DNA from: Dryococelus australis
Lineage: Eukaryota; Arthropoda; Insecta; Phasmatodea; Phasmatidae
Direction: 5' to 3'
DNA length: 64,000 bases
Assembly (NCBI GenBank): GCA_029891345.1
Contig: CM057009.1
Span: forward strand, 298,755,466-298,819,465
Below are positions 59,342 to 64,000 of this stretch, one piece after another. The translations under genes were made by a program, and so were the position numbers. Within the stretch, counting starts at the first letter, position 1, and every line of letters begins with the position of its first letter. Below the pieces are notes generated by a model that made no database searches, was not told the DNA's origin, and saw nothing but the letters and a program-made list of their open reading frames with translations.

Positions 59342-61660
59342 CGCCCGCAGGTTTGCTTCTCGATGTGTACGTTCGAACAATATCTTACTAAATTTTGATT
59401 TAGTTTGTCTCTAGGATAACATTTATAATATTAACAGTTTAAAAAAATAGTTATACAATTAGTTCGTTAAAAAAAAATTATTTTTTCTCCTCGCAACTAC
59501 ATTGTTATGGAAGTGATACCCCTTAGTACAGGGCAACAGTATCCCATGTTCAACGATGATGTGGATTTGGTGAATTGGTTTCCTTCTTTTCTCGGGTTGG
59601 GGGAAGGGAAGGGGGGGGGGGGGAGTGATTCAATACAAGGTCCGCCCCGGGGGCTTATCTGTATAACGACGAGCCTGAGGTAATAGTAGCCTGCTAAGAG
59701 TTTGATTGAAATTGGTCAACTAGTTCAGTATTTATGTCATTTTGATAAAATCCAATGTTAGCCACATTTAAGAGTGGTTCCTTAAAAACCAAAGTCGTTA
59801 ATTTTTAGGATCGTGTATTTTATGGCTACTTGCATGCTAAATTTACAAGGAATTTGTTTTTATATTCCTATTTTATGGTTAAAAGCTTTATAGTGTTGTT
59901 TACCTATAAGATGGGAAACCAATCAGGACACGATTTTCTGCAGTTAACGATAATAGTGTATTCTGTTGACGTGCATAATTTGGCTTAAATATGTTGAAGG
60001 GTTTATGAGAAATTATATACTACCAAAAGATAAAAAATTGCCGACGTTTTGAAAATACGTTTCTGGCATGATCGAAAAGTAAATAAGTTAGTTACCTATA
60101 CTATGTAGTCTACAGAAAGTTTAGCAAGTTTCGTGAAAATCAGTGAAAGGGCTGAAAAATAATTTTAGGGGACATACAAATTCAAACTGGAAGGCGATCT
60201 TCTAAACCTATTTTTCCTTCGCAAAACAGGCTAAGAATAAAACTCTTATATTTTATCTCGAAAACTTCTGTATACATTTCCGCCGAATTTGGTATACAAG
60301 AGTTACGTGGTAATTTTACATTAATATATGATTTTTATTATATCATGTTATTTTTCCAAATCAGCGGCCATATAAATGTTTCGTAAGAATTCTATGTAGA
60401 ACGAGACGTTGAAATAATTTAATCCTTAGTATGATGGCAATATCCTCGCCGAGCATTAAATATGTTAATAAATAGGTTTTGTTTGTCTTTTTGGAAACAG
60501 AAACAACTGTAAAATATAAAGCTCCTGTGACATTTCTCGGGAAATGCTTAAATAACAAATGCAGTTTTATCATTTCTTGTTTTGATTTCTCATTATAATA
60601 TGTAATGACGAATTCATAAAAAATTTAATAGGCAAAAAATCTTGGCTAAAAGTACAAATATTGTGATTACTCTTTTCATTTTCTACATATTTTCGTAAAA
60701 TATTTTAACCATTTTTTTGTTTCGACTAAAGAGCAAAATAAATAATTTTCTCGTAAAGCCTAGAAATATTTTTGAGTTGAAAAATCTTAAAGTAATTGAA
60801 ATTAATTGAAAAATGTATGTAATAAATGTTTGTAGATAATTATTAAAATTAAACTACTAATTCTTAACTTGGGTGATAATTTAGAAAATACAATACCTGA
60901 CAGATATGCAAAACTGCATTAAAAGTAAACGGAAATCTTATAAATAAAGATTATGTTTATCTTAGGTATAAAAAAAAATATTTCCCCCAAAATTAGATGA
61001 GTATGCATGATACAGAATATTCGTGAATTCGTCTTAGATCTACTTATTTATTAGATATATCAATACGTATCCTTGCATAAATACCTTAACAAACACGTTT
61101 AACACTTTCAATAATGTGAGAGGAGTGTATCGAGTGTTTGTAGAAGTAGAAGAGGAAATTGCACAGTGTAGTAAGCGGGATACTAGTATAACATTCGCCA
61201 GTTTTGGCTTACATTTTTGCAAATATGATTGTACATAAAAGTGCGGTTTCTAAAAAGAAAAAAACGAGCAACGTGTTATGCGCAAAATGAAAACGCATTT
61301 TGCGACTTAAAAAGGAGAGTATAATAATGTTTTCATAAAGGTTTTTCTGTGTTTCAACAACGAATGAAGATTTTATTATAGTTGCGATGGAAATATATTT
61401 ACTAAAACATATTACAAAAATGGCCGAAATATATAAAAATTGCGCAATCATAAATACACTACATCTTTTCCAAGGCGGCAATAAGTATAAACATTTCCAG
61501 CGACTAAGTGTAAAGCAATTGGCTGGCTTGTCGTTTTACAGTACGAGTGTATTAGATAATAGTTGCTTACGACTGTAATTGATTTTGCTTACGACTGTAA
61601 TTTCACAGCGTAAAAAGATAGCTGGCGGACGTGACGAGTCTGGCTGAAATGCCTCCATGT
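59342..61660. other. Unannotated AT-rich DNA
   Basis: A G run lies at 59610-59624. Otherwise no gene or mobile element is recognised. Open frames at 61209-61481 and elsewhere have no recognisable domains. Confidence 0.5.
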
Positions 61661-61664
61661 GTCG

Positions 61665-61908
61665 AACAACTAATCACTTCGAGTTGATTTAAGAGATTTG
61701 AACCATTGAGGATGAATTGAGGCAAGAATGGAGCAGCGCCGGAATGCAAGAGCGGGGGAAAGGGGATATCCCCGAGAATACCCGTTGACCAACGGCATCG
61801 TCCGGCACGATTCCCGCTGGCGAAAATCCGGGCGTGGCCCGGCCGGGGGTTGAGCTCGGTCTGCCTTGGTGGGAGGCGAGCAGGCTAACCGTTAAGCCAC
61901 CGCGGCCT
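61665..61908 (-). mobile_element. tRNA-derived SINE, copy C
   Basis: On the minus strand it starts near 61908 with CCGCGGTGGCTTAACGGTTA (A-box-like) and a diverged B box (GAGCTCAACCCCC region, about 61850). It has the family body, including GATGCCGTTGGTC and the CGCTGCTCCATTCTTGCCTC segment. The body is longer than in copy B (extra sequence at 61760-61790, partly shared with copy A). Confidence 0.8.
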
Positions 61909-64000
61909 CCAAATCACTTAAAAGATATTGACAACTGTTTAGTGCTAAATGTAAAATATTCACTTCATCAAAAATAATAACGCGAAATAAAGTTTGTTTT
62001 CACAGCGCGAAAGAAAAAGCGCCGTGTTTTTGACAGCTGATTCCTCACGATCTGACGTATGGGTTGGTAGCAGGTAATAAAAAAAAACCTTCCCGGAATG
62101 GTGGAGAAATACAGGCTTTCGCCTTGGAATGGATGACGTATAAGCATTGTCGAAACAAAAATCGTACGAACCATTACTAATGTTGGGTAATTTATTTAAC
62201 ATTTCCGACATTGCAAGCTTTAATGTCCCGCTCATGCGTTCCGAGGCGAAAAACAAAAAAAACACAAGTGAGATAATTCTTACTATAACATAAGCTGTTG
62301 GAAATCTAACGCGGCTCGTGGAAGTATTGTCCTATAAGCGCTGTGAGCGTCGTCGCTGACCTACTGAACAGTATCCTACCTAGCTGCCGTTAAAGCGAAG
62401 CTCCACCCCTTTGCAAGATGGCCACCTACTGGTTGCTATGGAACAGGCTGATAGCTCCCCTGTTTGCGGCAATAAACTGAAGTAGCCGATTTACGAGTGT
62501 GCGGCGTCGAAAGTACGGTAAAATACACTGTAAAGAACATAGTGTGTGGTTTTATGATTCCGCGATTACCACAGCGTCATCTTGAAAGCGCTGCAACACA
62601 ATACCATGTAGTTTAAGTACTTAAGAGTGGGGTTGTATCCCTCCTTCCCTCCCTCCCTCCCCCACCCCCGATCGTCCACCACCATCAAGGTCAAGAAACG
62701 AGGAAGCGATACGGGCGACAGTAAGACTCACTTCAAGGCGTGCAGTCTTTCCTTTCGTGACGCTGTGCTATGCAAATAAGATATGTAATAGTCGGGTTTT
62801 ATTACACGCGATGAAAGCCCCTAGATTAAACTACGCCTGTGTCTTTGTACTTTTCTCTTGCCGCTTAAGGAAACTGCGCAGACAAGCTTTAAATGTGCGA
62901 TATTTGACCATTTTCACGAATTGTTTTCGCGATGAATACACTTAATATGAGAAACGTAAAAAAAAAATTAATAAATAAAAAAAACAGGAGCATAGATAAT
63001 TGTGTTCTATTTTTTTCTGACAGAAATTCGTATTTTCAGAACATTTATTTAGCGAGATACGCGTTTTTGCGCAAACAACTAATTATTTCACAGAAAACGC
63101 GGGAGTCCATCCCACTCTTAACAACTGGCAAAATTTGTGAGTGCTATAGTCACTGGCCTAATGCTGGACAGTATGTTGATGATATGCCATGTTATCATTG
63201 TCTGTTGTCCCATAAGGTTAACGCTGCTGTTCAAAAAAAATTTCGTTATTTTATATGTGTGCGAGATAATGTTTAACCTGCAGACTTATACTCGATTAAA
63301 ATATTTTAAACAGCATATTGTTTAGCTCAGTGATATTTCAAAATCACATTATTTGTGGTTTTTGGGACGTACAAATACAGAAATAAACTAACTTGCCGAA
63401 TTGAGAAATTTCAAAGTGAAATAAGATACAGTGTGAGTGACTTAAACAAAATCTTAGTACTCACGTTACGAAATGTTTTCTCAGTTTTGTATTTGCTCAA
63501 ATAAGGAAATATTTGCATATTTTTTCAATATATATATATATATATATAACTTTATTTGTCCATCCCAAAAACACTTAATTTGTTATTTTGACATGCCATG
63601 ATGCAAAAAACCATGCGTCGTAACTTTCTTTAATGCGACGGAGGAGTTATTACAAATAACGTCAATAAGTTGGGCCGAATTCCGTGCAAAAATGAAATAA
63701 CGAGTTTCAGCTATTCTTTCGTCGAAGGTTCATTATTGGCTAGCCCGGTGTGTTCGTTACGCCGTGGTTCAGTTACAAATCTGATATAACCTTTCAAGCT
63801 GAATATTAAATAAATCCACAAATTTGCTCCTTACGCGTATTTCGCACATGTTGGGACAAGCAACGCGCAATAATTGCGGTTTTTCGGAATCGCTGACATA
63901 AAACATTTGCTATAACCGCAGCTTACTTGTGTCACCAAATATTTTTTTATTTTATTCCACCAGGATTAACGTATCATCGCATGCCGGTTAAAACCAAACG
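61909..64000. other. Unannotated DNA
   Basis: A CpG-richer patch lies at 62300-62520, a (CTCC)n run at about 62640-62660 and a short (AT)n at 63528-63548. The 114-codon frame at 62932-63276 lacks a recognisable domain, and I do not call it a gene. Confidence 0.5.

Noticed and set aside
58940-59414. Series of overlapping ~80-100 codon frames with identical repeats
   Set aside because: They are the same 86-bp unit read in rotating frames, so a minisatellite and not a repeat protein.
62932-63276. 114-codon frame with several cysteines near 63140-63210
   Set aside because: The cysteine and histidine spacing fits no zinc-binding family I know, and the frame starts in a poly-A-rich stretch. Treated as chance.

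Overview
This is eukaryotic, almost certainly arthropod (insect) genomic DNA that is nearly all transposon and repeat. The support is: overall AT-richness, long non-coding stretches, tRNA-derived SINEs, Tc1-like DNA transposons, a non-LTR retrotransposon, Gypsy-type retroelements (one with an env gene), and arrays of diverged repeats. I recognise no intact host gene and no bacterial-style operon. The repeat style (GGTCA and AAGATGGCGG repeats, large-genome nesting of elements) makes a large-genome insect plausible, but I cannot name the species.

Layout. 1-12.6 kb: mostly unannotatable AT-rich DNA, with a decayed Tc1 transposase (3.04-3.96 kb, minus) and two zones of diverged tandem repeats. 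12.6-20.8 kb: two SINE copies, a 119-bp tandem array rich in TCAAGGTCA, a Tc1 end fragment, the end of a TIR transposon, a CpG-rich stretch at 17.9-19.6 kb, and a GGTCA-type repeat. 20.8-22.7 kb: a non-coding TIR element flanked by TATAGTCC ends. 22.84-28.93 kb: a Tc1 element whose halves are separated by a 4.9-kb element with ~0.8-kb terminal inverted repeats. That inner element carries broken virus-like genes and resembles a small Polinton-like/virus-derived transposon. 29-37.7 kb: a possible zinc-finger relic, an (AT)n tract, a direct-repeat pair, a Gypsy integrase relic (minus), another GGTCA-type repeat and a 5'-truncated LINE.

37.7-57.4 kb is one structure. Two long arms of short-period CTAC/CCAC repeats (GTAG/GGTG in the opposite arm) form a giant inverted repeat around a ~2.3-kb centre. 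A 10.5-kb errantivirus-like LTR retrotransposon (gag, protease, RT, RNase H, integrase, env) has inserted into the right arm, with a 4-bp target duplication GTAG. Removing it makes the two arms collinear. 57.4-64 kb: an 86-bp minisatellite, a third SINE, and otherwise unrecognised DNA.

The most notable items are the nested virus-like element inside Tc1 and the giant inverted-repeat element. Every protein-coding relic listed is interrupted by stops or frameshifts, so none is expected to be functional.
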